Part shown: positions 1 to 18,044 of the stretch, piece after piece
How the letters are laid out: each line of letters opens with the position of its first letter
Numbering within the stretch: the stretch's first letter is position 1
Origin: Tribonema minus
Taxonomy: Eukaryota > Sar > Xanthophyceae > Tribonematales > Tribonemataceae
DNA length: 64,000 nucleotides
Direction: 5' to 3'
NCBI GenBank assembly: GCA_017506865.1
Contig: JAFCMP010000510.1
Coordinates: 124,001 to 188,000, forward strand
Position numbers and translations under genes: made by a program
The notes under the pieces: model-generated
The model's input: the letters and a program-made list of their open reading frames with translations, nothing else
What the model was told of the DNA's origin: nothing
Database searches by the model: none

Positions 1-167
1 AATTCACACATGCCTTTGTGGATGAATTCATGAATGAAAACTAAGTACTTGAGGGCGCGTGCCCATCCTGCAGTACGTGTACGCATGTTCATGAACATGC
101 TTGAACGCTGATTGAAAGTTACGTGAGCGCTCATCTCGCAAGCATGTGAACACTTATTGATCATCGC

Positions 168-917
168 CCCTCACCTCCGGTCCCAGGCCCAAACCGCATA
201 GACCTCGTAGACGTCGCCCATGGCGAACGCACACAGCCAGGCAAAAAAAGCACATCAATTTGAGGTTGCTACAGTTACTATCATCATCGCCCCTCCCCTG
301 CGGTTCCAGGACTGACACCGCAGAGGCCTCAGAGATCAGCTAGCACTTCAAAACGAAGTTGCTACAGTTATTAGCCAACCTCCCTCCGGTCCCAGAGCCC
401 ACACCGCGTATGTGGATCTCGTAGACGTCGCCCACGGCGAACGCGCGCACCAAACGGCAAGCAGTACTTCATGTTGAAGTTACTGCAGTTGATTTGTCAG
501 AGCTTCACCTTCTGTCCCAGGACCCACACCGCGTAGGCTTTGTAGACCTCACCAGCGGCAATGTTCGCAGCCAGTGCTTCAAGTTGTTGAGGTTGCTACA
601 GTTACTTCACGTTGCCCCTCACCTCCGGTCCCAGGGCCCACACGCGTAGACCGCAGGCAGCACTTCAAGGTGAAGTTGATACCAGTTCTTTCATGTTGCA
701 GTTGTTACAGTAAACTTGCCTCACCTCCGGTCCAAGCGCTCACACCGCGTAGACCTCCTAGACCTCGCCCGCAGCCGAACGCGCGCAGCAAACGGCAACC
801 AGTACTTCATGTTGAAGTTGCTAAAGTGACTTTCTCCAGCCTCACTTCGGGTCCCATGCGTAGGCCTTAAAGCTCAGCGAACACTTGAAGGTGAAGTTTC
901 TGGTGCATCGGCCTTAC
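168..917 (-). repeat. Tandem decayed copies of the donor edge of exon 918-1059
   Basis: Copies of the exon end plus its 5' splice site recur near 168-240, 285-320, 375-455, 500-560, 605-650, 712-800 and 838-870. The copies near 168, 605 and 712 keep the exact sense border CCGGAG|GTGAGG. No other gene is visible in this stretch. Confidence 0.8.
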
Positions 918-3900
918 CTCCGGTCCCAGCGCCCAAACTGCGTAGACTTCGTAGACGTCGCCGGCGGCGAATGCGCGCAGCAGCGGCAGCAGGTCCGCCG
1001 CGTCGCGCGCGCCGCCGACCACGAGGACCACCGGCTCGCGCGCAAACGCCCGGATGCAGCTGAACGTAGATGTGATTCGGAAGGGTGCATGAAAGTAAGA
1101 GGCACGTAGAAACCCAGGAAGGCACGGTGTACGGCGAGGTGCACACACTTTCGCTCGAACAAACATCTGGTGCGCAGCTGTTGGGTTGACGCCGTTGACC
1201 ACGAGGACCACTGGCTCGCGCGCGAATGCCCGGATGCAGCTGAGCGTTCACATGGCACGCACAGGACCGCATTGTTCATTGATGCTCCTGTATTATGCAT
1301 GACGCGATGTGTCATATGACATGATTCACATGAAGCATGCTATAACAATGAGGCCCGTTTCAATGCGTGTGTGGCCGCCGACCACGAGGACCACCGGCTC
1401 GCGCGCGAACGCCCGGATGCAGCTGAGCATTGACACATGGCACGGACAGGACCGCACTGTTAATTGATGCTCCATTTTGCATGGCATCATGTTGTGCGCA
1501 ATGAAGCATGCATATGACTCTATCATGGGGCTGTTGCAACGCGTGCGTGGCTGCCGATCACGAGGAGCACCGGCTCGCGCGCGAACGCCCGGACGCAGCT
1601 GAGCGTTGAGATGGCACGGATAGGATTGATGAACTGATACTCCTGGGTGCATGACATGATGTGTCATGATATATGGTTTTGAAGTATGTACTTGAAGTAT
1701 ATAGAAGTATAGGTTTAATATGAAGCAGGCGTACGAGTATGGGGCCCGTGGCAGTGCGTACACGGCCGCCTTCCACGAGCTCTGCCGGCTCGCGCGCGAG
1801 CGCCCGGACGCAGCTGAGCGTTGACACATGGCACGGATAGGACTGCTTTGATCAATTCATTGATGGTTGTTTGTGCATGACATGGATGTGTTAGATGAAA
1901 GTAAGCACGCAAACTGCCATGGGCCCACGGCCCGCGTCTCCGACCACGAGGACCAACAGCTCGCGCGCGAATGCCCGGAGCGCCGGGGGCGTCAGAGCTG
2001 AGCGCTGACACATGGCACAGACAGGGGGCTGCATTGATTAGTTGATTGACACTTATTTGTGCATGACATGTGTGGTACATGACATGATGTATGCATAAAA
2101 CTACGGGGCCCGGTGCAATGCGTGCATGGTCGCCAACCGCAAGGGCCACTGGCTCGGGCGCGAACGCCCGGATGCAGCTGAACGTAGGTGTGATTCAGAA
2201 GGGTGCGCAAATGTGGGAGGCTCGTGGCAAAAAGCAACAGGAGTAAATGCTAACCCTAACTCTAACCCAAGCCAAAGTGCGGAGAGATGCACACGCTTTG
2301 GCTGCAACAAACATTTGGCGAACGGCCAACCACGAGGACCATCGGCTCGCGCGCGAACGCCCTGGCGCAGCTGAGCGTTGCCACGGCACGGACAGTAGTG
2401 CGTTGATGTTCCTTTACACATGGCATAATGTGTCCATTGACATGAAGTATGCATGTGAGTATGGCCGCGCCGCCCGCAAGGAGGACCGCCCGTTCGCACG
2501 CAGAAGCCGGCCGGATGGAGCTGAGCGTTGACACAGCAGAGGCATGTCACATGCAAGTGACATGCTCTTGATCAGATGCGCTTGTACCGTCACAACTCCA
2601 TCATGAGCATACATAACCCTGTACCCCCATGCACCCACATACCTGCCCATGCCGTTCCAAGCGACTCTGCTGCGCTCGGCGGCCTTGCGATGCGGCTCCC
2701 TGACAGTAGTGATGATGAGAATCACCACTGTACATACCCCCTGTACAGATGCCCATGCTGACCAGCGCGGCTCTGCTATGTTCGATCTTGCTTTCCAGCT
2801 CCTGGCAGTGATGACTATTTCCCATCCCCTTATACATACCCCCTCCCCCCCCCCCGCCCGTCCTATATACATACCTGCCCATGCCAATGCGCGCGGCTCT
2901 GTTCCGCTTGGCGGCCTTGCGTTCCAGCTCCTGGCAGTAGCGCCGCCCCACCCGTTCGGGGGCAACGCCCTGTGAGGCAACATGTGCACGCCAGAAAATG
3001 TGAAATCAGAAAATCATTCGAATTCATTGAAACACTAGCCCTAACCGCAGAGAGCATTCACATGCAAGGAAGCACTTGCACTAAGACCCGTTCTGCGCAG
3101 CCAGTTTTCACGCTGTGCATCCACGCGTGAAATGTACAGCGCGCTAGTTTCACATACGCGGCTAACGCGACGTCACTCTCAGCGTCAGCGACCAGTGCAG
3201 GCGCAGCCTGTCGGCGTATCGCTCGTGGCGCAAGCAACGGAAGCTCAAACTCTCGTAGTCATGGCGCTGCATAGCCACTCTCAACATGTCTCAGCGTGCT
3301 GAGCTTACGCTGGGCTTGCTATGTCACCACAAGCTGCGCGCGATCTGATTGGCTGGTTTGCGATTCATTCACTTAATTGTTCGGGCGTCCAGAGGGCGCT
3401 GTGAACCCATCTGCCATGGGCCACTGCCTTCACGTGTTTTTCATCCGTGTTCCAGGCAAACAGCGCCTGCCCGAATGGCGTTGGCTCCAATGTTCATCTA
3501 GCAGGTTCGGCTTCAACAAGTGACTCACCTTGGGCGCCACGGAGCGCGCCGCGCGCAGCGCCGCGATGCGACGCCGGTAGAACTCGCTCTTGATGGGGAA
3601 CTCGGTGCGCGGCGCGACGGTCACGATGGTCCGCGACTGGGGCGTCGTCCACTCGCCTGCGTGCGTCACAGTTGAAGTTGCCATATTAAGGGTCAGCTCA
3701 CACGAACACGCGTTGTTGAAATACACAAACACGCCAGGGACGCGGGTGTTCAAGAATACCGTCTTGTCTATGATCAAGGACACTGGGCGGCTTTTTTGTT
3801 TCCGAGTAAAAACAGGGGATAAACGTCCTTCTTGTGCAGCTTGGTATGAGGGGTGGACGCATTTTGAGAGAAGCACCAAGATCGACTTCTATGCACTACG

Positions 3901-6900
3901 TTCTTCTTCAGGAATGATTATCGCTCTCTCGCGAACAGCGGAGCCGCAATAAATACGTTCCGCCCCTCACCAGTTTGTCAGGGTCCGCGTATCGCTCGAA
4001 GTGCGAAGTGCTGCTAGGTATCCATAGAAGTCAAAGCTGGTGGACAGCGCCTATTAGGCTTCAAGCCAGTCATGCAGCAACGTACAGCAGCACCGCCTGG
4101 CCAGCTCCAGCGCCACGAGCAAGTTCAGCTTTTGCTCTGAACATGCCGTGAATATAGTAATCAAACTGTGTGGCACATCAAGAGGGGTGAACACCTTATG
4201 GTTGGAACAATTGAATACGGGGTGGACATCTTTTTGACGCAGCAATCAAAAGGGTGTCCTATGTTTTGGTTCTGGCGTCAATATGTACCAACAAAAAAGC
4301 CGTCCAGTGTCCTTAATTATAGGCAAAACGGTACTTGCACTTTCATCGCTGTGCCGGTACTTCATATGACTGGGGCATCGTCCACTCGCCTGCGTGCAGC
4401 ACAGTTGAAGTTTCCTTAGAGGATCAGCCTCTACACAGGAAGTGGATGCGCTACATAGATTTGGCTCAGTTGATGGCCGAGCATGATGTCGACTTGGTGA
4501 GAGCGCTTCTCTAGCAAACTAAATCATGTGCACATTTGGAGTGACGGCAAAGCTTTAGCTTATGCCTGACTGGAGCGTCACCCACTCGCCTGTGCTATAG
4601 TTGAAGTTTCCATTGCACCGCAACAATCGCTCACATGCCCTATCTACGGAAACGCGCTTCGCGCACGCACACTGGCAAGGTGGGAGGCATCGCGCACGCA
4701 CTCACTTGTGTGCGCGTTTGCAGCCTCAAACCTCAATATAATCCTACATAATACTGACCCTAGCCCTAAGGCAGGCACCGCGCGCTCTCGTGAGCTGTGG
4801 GCCATGTATGGAGGCACGTGCACGTTACGGTCAGGTGAGGGTTAGGGTTAGGGTAAGTGGTGTTTCGCGGTAAGCACTCCGTTGTGCTACTGTGAGCGTA
4901 GTGCTGACAGGTACCTCATCTGCATGCAGCGCATCGTTAGGACAGGTGTTTGGGTTCCAAGCCCTGACGAAGCAATGCAGTCCCCAGAGTCACGGGCGGT
5001 GAATCAGGTCAAGAGTTGTGAGTCAAGAGTCATGACTCACCCGTGAACGCGTTGAACGACAGCGTCTGCGGCGCTCTCTGGAACCACAGGTACATGGACA
5101 GCGACACCACCTGCACAACCAGCGAGAGCGCATAGAGCAAGCAGCACTCAGCAATAGAGCGGAGGCACGCATATGCAAGAGCGACACACAGCAAGCGGGG
5201 CACACAGGTACATGGAAAGTGACACCACCTGCACGATCATGCGAGAGACACCACCTGCAACGCCCGCGAGAGTGACAACGCCCGCGAGAGTGACATGGAG
5301 CAAGCAGCTGGAGCAAGCAGCAACGCGCGCGCATGAGAGGAGTAAGCAGCGCTGAGCATCAGCAAAGCAGTGCTCATCAAGTACTTCAAGAAGTAACAGA
5401 GGTGTATGAGAGGGGGAACCCACGAATGGCCACGCCATTCACCATGCTAGAGCCACAGGTACATGGACAGCGACACCACCTGCACACGATCGTGCGAGAG
5501 CGCACCGAACAAGCAGTGCTCAGCATCATGGAGAGTGACACCACCTGCAATGCCCGCGAGAGCGGACACACAGCAAGCAGCGATGCGCGCGCTTGAGACA
5601 GAGCAAGCAGCGCTCAGCATCAGCAAAGCTGTGCTCATCATGCAACAGGGTACATGAGGGGGGACTGCCGACTGGCCACGCCATTCACCATGCTAGAGCG
5701 CCGTGTGGCGTCACGCCAACACACAAGCACCCTGCGGCAAGCGTTGTCTGGATCGCCCAACCCTAAACCTAACTTTGTACACGATCAAGCGAGAGCGCAC
5801 ACAGGAAGCAGTGCTCAGCATCAAAAGAGGTACGAACAAGCAAGGGCGAGACGCGCAGCAAGCGGGGCGCTCGACTCTCAATCAGAGGTGCATAAACAGC
5901 GATGCAACCTGTCAGCGCGCGGGAGCAAGCGGTACTCACAGTAGCAACGCTCAGGCGACGGAAGATACCAAACCCTAACCCTAATCCTAACCCTAAGATA
6001 GCAGGCGCTGATCCTGAGCCTAGAATAAGGGTTGGGTTAGGCAATCTCACCCTAACCCCAACCGAACTCTAACGCTCACCATGACGCAGGTGCTGAGCCA
6101 CACCCTAGCTGTCAACCTCAGCCTTCAGATGAGAGTTTCCCCATCTCAGGGTTAGGGTGAGGGTTACTGTTAGGGGGTAGGGTTAGGGTTTGACCGCACC
6201 TCTGATGAAGTGCCCTCAGCGCCAGCTACCTATGTAATGGTTGAAATGCTTCCAACGCTCCATGAATGTGAAATCTGCTCTGGTACAGTACAGTGTACTC
6301 ACCTCTGTACTTTGGCGGGTGCACTGCAGAACTCGCTTGCAACGACGGGCGCACATACTAACCCTGTACTATGCCGACGAGAGAAGGGCCGCCGCCTCTG
6401 GAACAAGTCATCACTGCACACACCGTGCGCCCTCTGGCTGAGTTCAACCCCAACCCCAACCCTCGCTCTGACCCTGCCTCGCTCCCTTCTTTTCTAATCT
6501 GACAACGAAACCTGCGACTACTCTTTTTCGATTTGATAACGAAACCTACAAACTACTCTGGTGCAGTGCAGAGTAGCTCTGTGTGCCTTTGGCTGGTGCG
6601 GCGGTTGTACCCGCACGATGACGGTGAGAATGCGGTGCCTTGGCAGCAAGCAGCGCAACAGCTGGCATACATGCATACCTGTACGATGCCGATGAGGCTC
6701 AGCACAAGGAGCAGACGCTTCTGGAACGAAGACGCGCCGCCGCCGCCAACGGAGCGCTGCCGCGTTGGCCCCTCCTGACCCCCCTGCCTGAGAGCACACA
6801 CAGAGCACACGAGAGCATTGGCATCGAAGCATAAGTTGATGTCAGGCAGTCGCTTTGCCAGGCTGTGCGGTGAGAGGACAGCAAAACCGGTAGTTTTGTG

Positions 6901-8301
6901 GACGTGGCCTCACTTTGGCGAGCCTGGCGGCGCACAGAAGTTGCCAGCGAGACACGGGTGCCTGTGTGTCAGTGCTCCACAGGGTAACCCTAACCCTAAC
7001 CTGACCGTACCCCTATCCCTATACCATCCTGACCCCCCTGCCTAAGAACACACAGACGCATTGACAACAGGGACACGGGTGTCTGTGTCAGCGTTCACAC
7101 CTAACCCTAATCCTAGTCTAACCCTAACCCTAGCCCTAACCTTAACCCTGACCCAAACCGTAGCCCTAACCCTAACCCTGCTGCTTGGGGGTTAGGAAGG
7201 GCTGAGCTGAGGTCATCGTTGTAATTGCCCTGCCCCCCCTGCCTGAGCGCAAGCAGACACGTTGACATCGAGACATGAGGTTGTCACATATCCTCTGAGG
7301 TAGCCGCTTTGCAAGGCCGTGCGGTGGCAGCGCTCCGCATGGGTATCTTCCGTGGATGAAACGTCCCTTTGGCGTGCCTGGCGGCGCACAAAAGTTGACA
7401 TTGAGACATGGGGGTGTGTCACCCCTAGCACCCGTTACCCTAACGTAACCCTCACTAACCCGAACCCCAACCCTAATCTAAGGTGTGTCAGCGCTCCACG
7501 CGCTGCTGCTGCTCGGTCCTGGCGCCCTCTTCTAACGACACACAGAAGTTGACATTCAGACATGGCGTCACGTCAGCGCTCCACATTGCGCTCAGCTCTG
7601 CCGTTGGAGTTGAGGGTAGGAATGCGAATGCCCTTGAACTACGTACCCCTGAGCATGGCCTCGGAAGCGCTTCAACAGCGCTCCACATCAGCCTGTCAGG
7701 CGCCTGCGCAACGGCCGCCGCCGCAGTCTGCGCTGTACATGTTCCTCCTGCTTCAGTGCCAGCATACTCTTGCTAGCACACGGTTGATGTTGGGTTTAGG
7801 GATAGCGTTAGGTTAGGGTTAATGCTGGGGTTTGGGTTATGCTCTGCCGGCATGCGGCCATGAACGTCGCGCAGCTCCTCCTCCGCTCACCTAAACGACA
7901 GCTGCAGCCGCAGATATGATGGGTGACAGTGGCCTCCGATCGTTTGAACAAGGGGCGCTGCCGCCGCAGCGTTTACGGTAAACGGCCGCAGCGGTTAGGA
8001 TTAATGAGAAATGAATCAAAGATCGTAGAGCTCTAAGTGACAAGGTGTGTTTAGCCGTCAAATTGAGCGCCTTCCACAAATAACCGTGGTCGCCGCTGCT
8101 GCAGTCATTGGCCATTAATATAAACGCGTCCCTCGCTCACCTGAACGATGGCCGCCGCCGCAGCGGCGACACCGGCGACGCCGGGCTCTTGGCCTGCGAC
8201 TGCGAGCGGTGCTGGCTGTTGAAGCGTGGCCGCAGCGACGGCATCTCGTCATCGACGCTCGTCGCGCGGTCCCAGTTCTGCCGTGTGTACGCCGCCGCCA
8301 T
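918..8301 (-). CDS. Unrecognised type II membrane protein gene, 5' part (seven exons, runs off the left end)
   Basis: Exons on the minus strand, in reading order: 8301-8141 (ATG in the context GCGAGGCCATGG), a tentative 10-nt microexon 6923-6914, 6783-6679, 5110-5041, 3656-3529, 2969-2875 and 1059-918. Phases interlock at each join (2/1, 0/0, 0/0, 1/2, 0/0, 2/1) and all borders are GT-AG. The protein starts with a Ser/Arg/Pro-rich cytosolic-type tail of about 70 residues. A Gly-rich stretch and one hydrophobic segment follow, split between exons 6783-6679 and 5110-5041 (core LLLVLSLIGIVQVVSLSMYL). Then comes a basic helical part (RRYCQELERKAAKRNRAA) and a segment with VVLVVGGARDAADLLPLL. One membrane segment after a soluble N-terminus suggests a type II or single-pass protein of the secretory pathway. 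I do not recognise the family. Donor-edge copies continue to about position 168, so further exons lie outside the window. The microexon is the weakest part. Confidence 0.6.
1060..2535 (-). repeat. Tandem decayed copies of the acceptor edge of exon 918-1059 (eight copies)
   Basis: A block of about 50-60 bp (plus-strand core CACGAGGACCACCGGCTCGC followed by a conserved GATGCAGCTGAGCG) recurs near 1195, 1378, 1558, 1775, 1938, 2133, 2332 and 2485, with a period of 160-210 bp. Each copy keeps the sense acceptor CTCAG|CTGCATC or a close variant. The real exon is the lowest-coordinate member, because only it continues into a long open frame and a good donor. Confidence 0.88.
2640..2874 (-). repeat. 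Two donor-edge copies of exon 2875-2969
   Basis: Blocks near 2640-2705 and 2750-2812 repeat the CTCCTGGCAG and GCGGCTCTG parts of the exon. They lie between it and the next acceptor array. A C homopolymer at about 2850-2865 sits beside the intact donor. Confidence 0.7.
3657..4615 (-). repeat. Acceptor-edge copies of exon 3529-3656
   Basis: The plus-strand core GACTGG(G/A)GC(G/A)TC(G/A)(T/C)CCACTCGCCTG, followed by a TTGAAGTT word, is seen at the real exon (about 3635-3682) and again near 4370-4415 and 4563-4612. Acceptor AG is kept in the first copy. Confidence 0.75.
4620..5034. other. Intron sequence with no exon seen
   Basis: Part of the intron between exons 5041-5110 and 3529-3656 of the first gene. 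It holds telomere-like runs (near 4838-4855) and no open frame I can support. Confidence 0.6.
5111..6200 (-). repeat. Acceptor-edge copies of exon 5041-5110, followed by degenerate telomeric repeat
   Basis: The plus-strand block GGTACATGGA(C/A)AG(C/T)GACACCACCTGCA occurs at the exon (about 5088-5115) and again at 5213-5236, 5458-5483 and, shortened, at 5528-5550. Each copy is followed by (C)GAGAG and AGCAAGCAG words. From about 5755, and mainly 5965-6200, the intron carries CCCTAA/TTAGGG units in both orientations. Confidence 0.8.
6784..7580 (-). repeat. Acceptor-edge copies of exon 6679-6783, copies around the proposed microexon, and degenerate telomeric repeats
   Basis: TGACCCCCCTGCCTGAG-like blocks recur near 7030 and 7222. 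Blocks containing TTTGGCG(A/T)GCCTGGCGGCGCAC recur at 6914-6935 and 7368-7392, with a more decayed one near 7535-7560. CCCTAA-type runs occupy 6984-7000, 7090-7180 and 7435-7475. The region 7580-7870 shows no exon I can support and ends with TTAGGG-like sequence (7795-7820). Confidence 0.65.
8016..8108 (-). repeat. Dispersed repeat, copy 1 (GATCGTAGAGCTC family)
   Basis: On the minus strand it reads GCGGCGACCACGGTTATTTG, then GTGGAAGGC, then CTTGTCAC, then GAGCTCTACGATC. It is clearly related to copies at 16186-16277, 29072-29152 and, in part, 22694-22735. Confidence 0.75.
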
Positions 8302-8952
8302 GGCCTCGCAGCTCTGCCGCCGCCGCCGCCGCTGCCGCTGCCGCTGCCGCCACTGCTGCTGCCACTGCTGCCGCCGCTGCCGCTGCCGCCGCTGCTGCCG
8401 CCGCTGCCGCCGCCGCCGCTGCCGCCGCCACCGCCGCCACCGCTGCCGCCGCTGCCGAGCGCTGCTGCTGAGCACTGCTACTGCTGCGGCGCGCTGCCGT
8501 TGGTGCGGAGCACAGGCCTCGAGTGCTGCCGCTGCTCACTTTGTGCCGCTGAGCAGTGCTACTGCTTGCTGCTGCTGCTGCGCTCTGTGATCGTCGTTGG
8601 CTCAAATTGCTGCCCGTACTCTGGCCAGAAACTCTGGCAGCGCTGATGCAACCGTGCCGCCCCTGTTGGCGCACTTTGCTGGTTCGGAGCTGCTTGCTGC
8701 GCAGCAGCACGTGATTCGCTGCTTTCGCTGCTGAGCTGCTGGTGGTGAGCGTCCACCGCTGCTGCTGCTGCTGTTGCTGCTCCGGCTGCTGATGCTGCTG
8801 CCCACGCTGGCTTTCGAACCTGCAACTTCACATGCAATGCAAACTTCTCAACTTCACATGCAACTTCAACAGGGAGCGTGGTGAACAGAGGAGTAGGGAG
8901 TGCTGCAGAGTACAGGACGTAGCAGAGTGCACGGTGGGAGCATACATACACC
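8302..8952. promoter_or_regulatory. Divergent intergenic region with GCC and CTG tracts
   Basis: It separates the minus-strand start at 8301 from the plus-strand start at 8953, so it probably holds both promoters. A near-pure GCC/GCT trinucleotide tract (about 8310-8470) lies directly upstream of the minus-strand ATG and would be CGG/CAG-rich 5' leader in that transcript. CTG-rich sequence with GAGCACTGCT words follows to about 8800. I see no TATA box. Open frames here encode only poly-Ala, poly-Arg or poly-Pro and are composition artefacts. Confidence 0.55.
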
Positions 8953-9552
8953 ATGCAGATCAATTCCACGGCTCCGAAGGCGGCGTTCTCGTTCCAATTA
9001 CCGCAGCCACAGCAAAATACACCAGGGCAACCACAGGAGACGAAGGCTGCATTCGATCTACGCTCAGCGCTATCGTCAGCCCTGCCGACTCCTGGCATCT
9101 GCCCGATGCCCACAGGGAGGCCGACAGCACCGCAACCTCAGGCATTTTTGCAAGCTTTCAACAGCATAGGTCTCAGCGCAGCGCTGGACTCATTGCCGGC
9201 ACCGGCGGCGCCCGCCAGTGCCTCGCGGGCGCTACTAGAGGCGAAGAACGCGCAGCGCGCCGCGGAGGAGACGCATGTGCCCGCGCGCTCCGCAGTCGGT
9301 GCTCCCGATGAGCCTCCGACGAAGATGGCCTATCACGCCGCACTCGGTCAGAAGGACTTGGACGACCTCGCTAGCAACGAGCACCACCTAAAAAAGGTCA
9401 GCAAAACGAAGGCGGGAGCGAGCACGAAGCAGCGGCGGCGCGGCGCGGCGGCGCGGGAGAAGGGGTCTCAGTATGAGGAGCGAAAAGCGGGGAAGGTGGT
9501 GGGTAAGGAGCGGCGGACGAATCGGATGGCGGCGTTGAAGCACATGTACTAA
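8953..9552 (+). CDS. Intronless gene for a basic 199-residue protein of unknown function
   Basis: One uninterrupted frame from ATG (context CACCATGCAG) to TAA. The first half is rich in Pro, Gln and Ala and looks disordered. Residues about 95-125 form an Ala/Glu-rich helix (ASRALLEAKNAQRAAEE). The last 60 residues are strongly basic, with clusters such as KQRRRG, KAGKVVGKERRTNR and the C-terminus MAALKHMY. A basic tail of this kind fits a nuclear, nucleolar or RNA-binding role, but that is inference from composition. I do not recognise the family. Composition and frame length differ from the surrounding repeats, and no exon-edge copies surround it, as expected for a gene without introns. It is divergent from the membrane-protein gene starting at 8301. 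Confidence 0.7.
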   Translation: MQINSTAPKAAFSFQLPQPQQNTPGQPQETKAAFDLRSALSSALPTPGICPMPTGRPTAPQPQAFLQAFNSIGLSAALDSLPAPAAPASASRALLEAKNAQRAAEETHVPARSAVGAPDEPPTKMAYHAALGQKDLDDLASNEHHLKKVSKTKAGASTKQRRRGAAAREKGSQYEERKAGKVVGKERRTNRMAALKHMY

Positions 9553-11522
9553 GCAAGAGATGCTTTACCAGAGTTGTGCCACCAGTAAATGTACATAAGG
9601 TTTGTGTCCTCTGTCATTATGGCGGTCATTCAGCGGGTTTTTGCAGTGGATGCCACTTGTCTGCCGCACACATCATCGCTATGTGCGCGAATAGCATGTC
9701 TGGTCGTTTACGGAATGCTATCATATGAACACAGCTGTGCAATCAGAGCAGGTGTAGGTGCATTGGTTGTGTGCTCTTCTGCGGTATGTAGGTGCATTGC
9801 TTGTGTGCTCTGCTGCGGTACACGTGTATCTGCTGCAGCAGCACATGTCACATGCATGCGCAACCAATGCGTCAATTTCAGCAGTTGTTTTGTCAAGAGT
9901 TGAGGCAGCACGCCTTGTGACTGACATTTCTCATCATGCATCATTACGCACTGCCGGTGTTGCAACGTAGAGAGCTGTTGCTTACTACCCTGTTGCACCA
10001 CACCCGCAGAGCTAGACGTCAAGGTGACAAATGCAACAGCAGACCGACGCCAGTCGTGTGCTGCTAGAAGTGTATGTATTGTAGTCTGTCTACCGGCAAG
10101 TGTAACTGCCGTATCCGTCAAGCTTGCAAACGGCAATCAGCATGTAACTGCCATATGCTCCAACAGCAGGGCGGCATGGCAGCAGCAGAATCTACGGGTA
10201 TCTTGTGGCACCTTGAAAGCGTCTCAAAGCGCGTTGATGAGCACTTCTAAACGACATCACTACAGAACATCCATTTTCGGCAGCTGGCTTCTGTTGCGAG
10301 ACTTCTGTTCTTGAAAAGCAGTTTCTTGAAAAATGCGACAAGCTGCACTTCAAGTATGCCCATATAGTGTCAGCATAACAGCATCGCGAATCCAATGCGT
10401 GCACACGTGAAGACATCAGCGATGTCACCGATGTGCGCCCGCTGCAAAGAAAAAGAAATTCCAGCGCTGTTCTCTGAACATGTCAGTGCTCTGCGCACTC
10501 ACAGCATACGCGTGCATGCTGTGCACATACCAGCGCTGTGCACCCACAGCAAACGCCAGCAATAAAAAGAGTCTGAAGCTTTGCAGTCCCTCGCGCTTGA
10601 GGGCTGGACTACAATGTGCGCAGCTAAAGCTGCTTCAGCCATAGTAGTACTGCAAAGCGGTCGGCCGTGCGCATTGAGATACTTTCAAGGTTTTAATAAA
10701 GACACAAGTAGATTCTGGTTGCAAGCTGGATATATCCGCCATCCGCCCATCCGCGCCCTCAGCGCTTCCATTGCCTCGCGCATGATGAGATGAACGTGAT
10801 TGCTGCACTGCAGTGCCTGAAGCCAAAGCTGCTTCAGCCAGTAGTACTGTGCTCTTTATTAGTTATGGCTGCGTGAAAAAACCAAGGTGGTAGATGTCCG
10901 GCTTGCTACCAGAATCCACATGATGTGTCTTGTGAAAACCTGAAAGTGTTTTAATGCACACTGACATCACTGGCAGTTGTAGATGATATCGCCATATGGC
11001 ATCAACCCTTCCTCTGTTCTGTACTCTGAGTGATGTCATTGAAAGTAATCGCCAGTGAGCATCGAGAAACCTTGTCGCAGCGATAGATGCACACTCTGGT
11101 GACAGGCTTGGCATCAATCAAACGGACTATTCAGCGCCCTAAGCGAGGCTTGATACAACAAGTACGTTGCGGAGCCTGCGCATACCTGAACTACATACAT
11201 ATATGTCAACATGGCATTGTTGCGTCTACCTTATATACACAAGGGGCATTGTAGTATATTTATGTGCAGTTGCTTGTCAGCGCCTTGCTGTGTCAGGCAC
11301 CAGCCTCAATGTCTTCGTGTCGTGAATGAACGACAAGTGCTTATCAGGCACACTATGCGCGTGCATGCATTGTCTCAAAGCCGATGATCATGACGCATCA
11401 GATGGCAGCACAGAACGGTCAAGTACAGTGCCGAGTTTTCAACCCTGGAGGTTTGGCCACACCAAGATGCAAGTAGGTCAGTTGAACTTGAATGCCAGTG
11501 CAGAGCCACAGAGAAAGAACTC
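9553..11522. other. Intergenic stretch with dispersed repeats
   Basis: No gene supported. Parts of 9955-10170 recur in inverted orientation at 57835-58050. A second repeat family (words TTTTAATGCACAC, CACTTCTAAACGACATC and AAAGCTGCTTCAGCC) is seen near 10190-10290, 10630-10780, 10810-11060 and again at 17640-17790. A tandem word pair occurs at 9758-9830 (TAGGTGCATTG followed by TTGTGTGCTCT). Confidence 0.6.
9955..10170 (+). repeat. Dispersed repeat, copy A (partner at 57835-58050)
   Basis: Shared pieces, inverted relative to the partner, include CATATGCTCCAACA, AAACGGCAAT, GTGTAACTGCC, GACGCCAGTCGTGTG and ACTACCCTGTTGC, in the same order. Divergence is substantial, so this is an old duplicate or a low-activity mobile element. 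Confidence 0.7.

Positions 11523-18044
<6,522 letters not shown>

Noticed and set aside
1060..2535. Regularly spaced repeats that look like a CRISPR array
   Set aside because: Units are decayed exon edges with variable spacing and splice sites, in a eukaryotic gene; repeats are not identical and no cas genes are present.
5960..7480. A true chromosome end
   Set aside because: The CCCTAA units are short, degenerate, in both orientations and flanked by gene sequence on both sides.
8108..8710. Overlapping open frames of 80-160 codons on both strands across the GCC/CTG tract
   Set aside because: They encode only homopolymeric Arg, Ala, Pro, Cys or Ser runs and appear in every frame, as expected for trinucleotide repeats.
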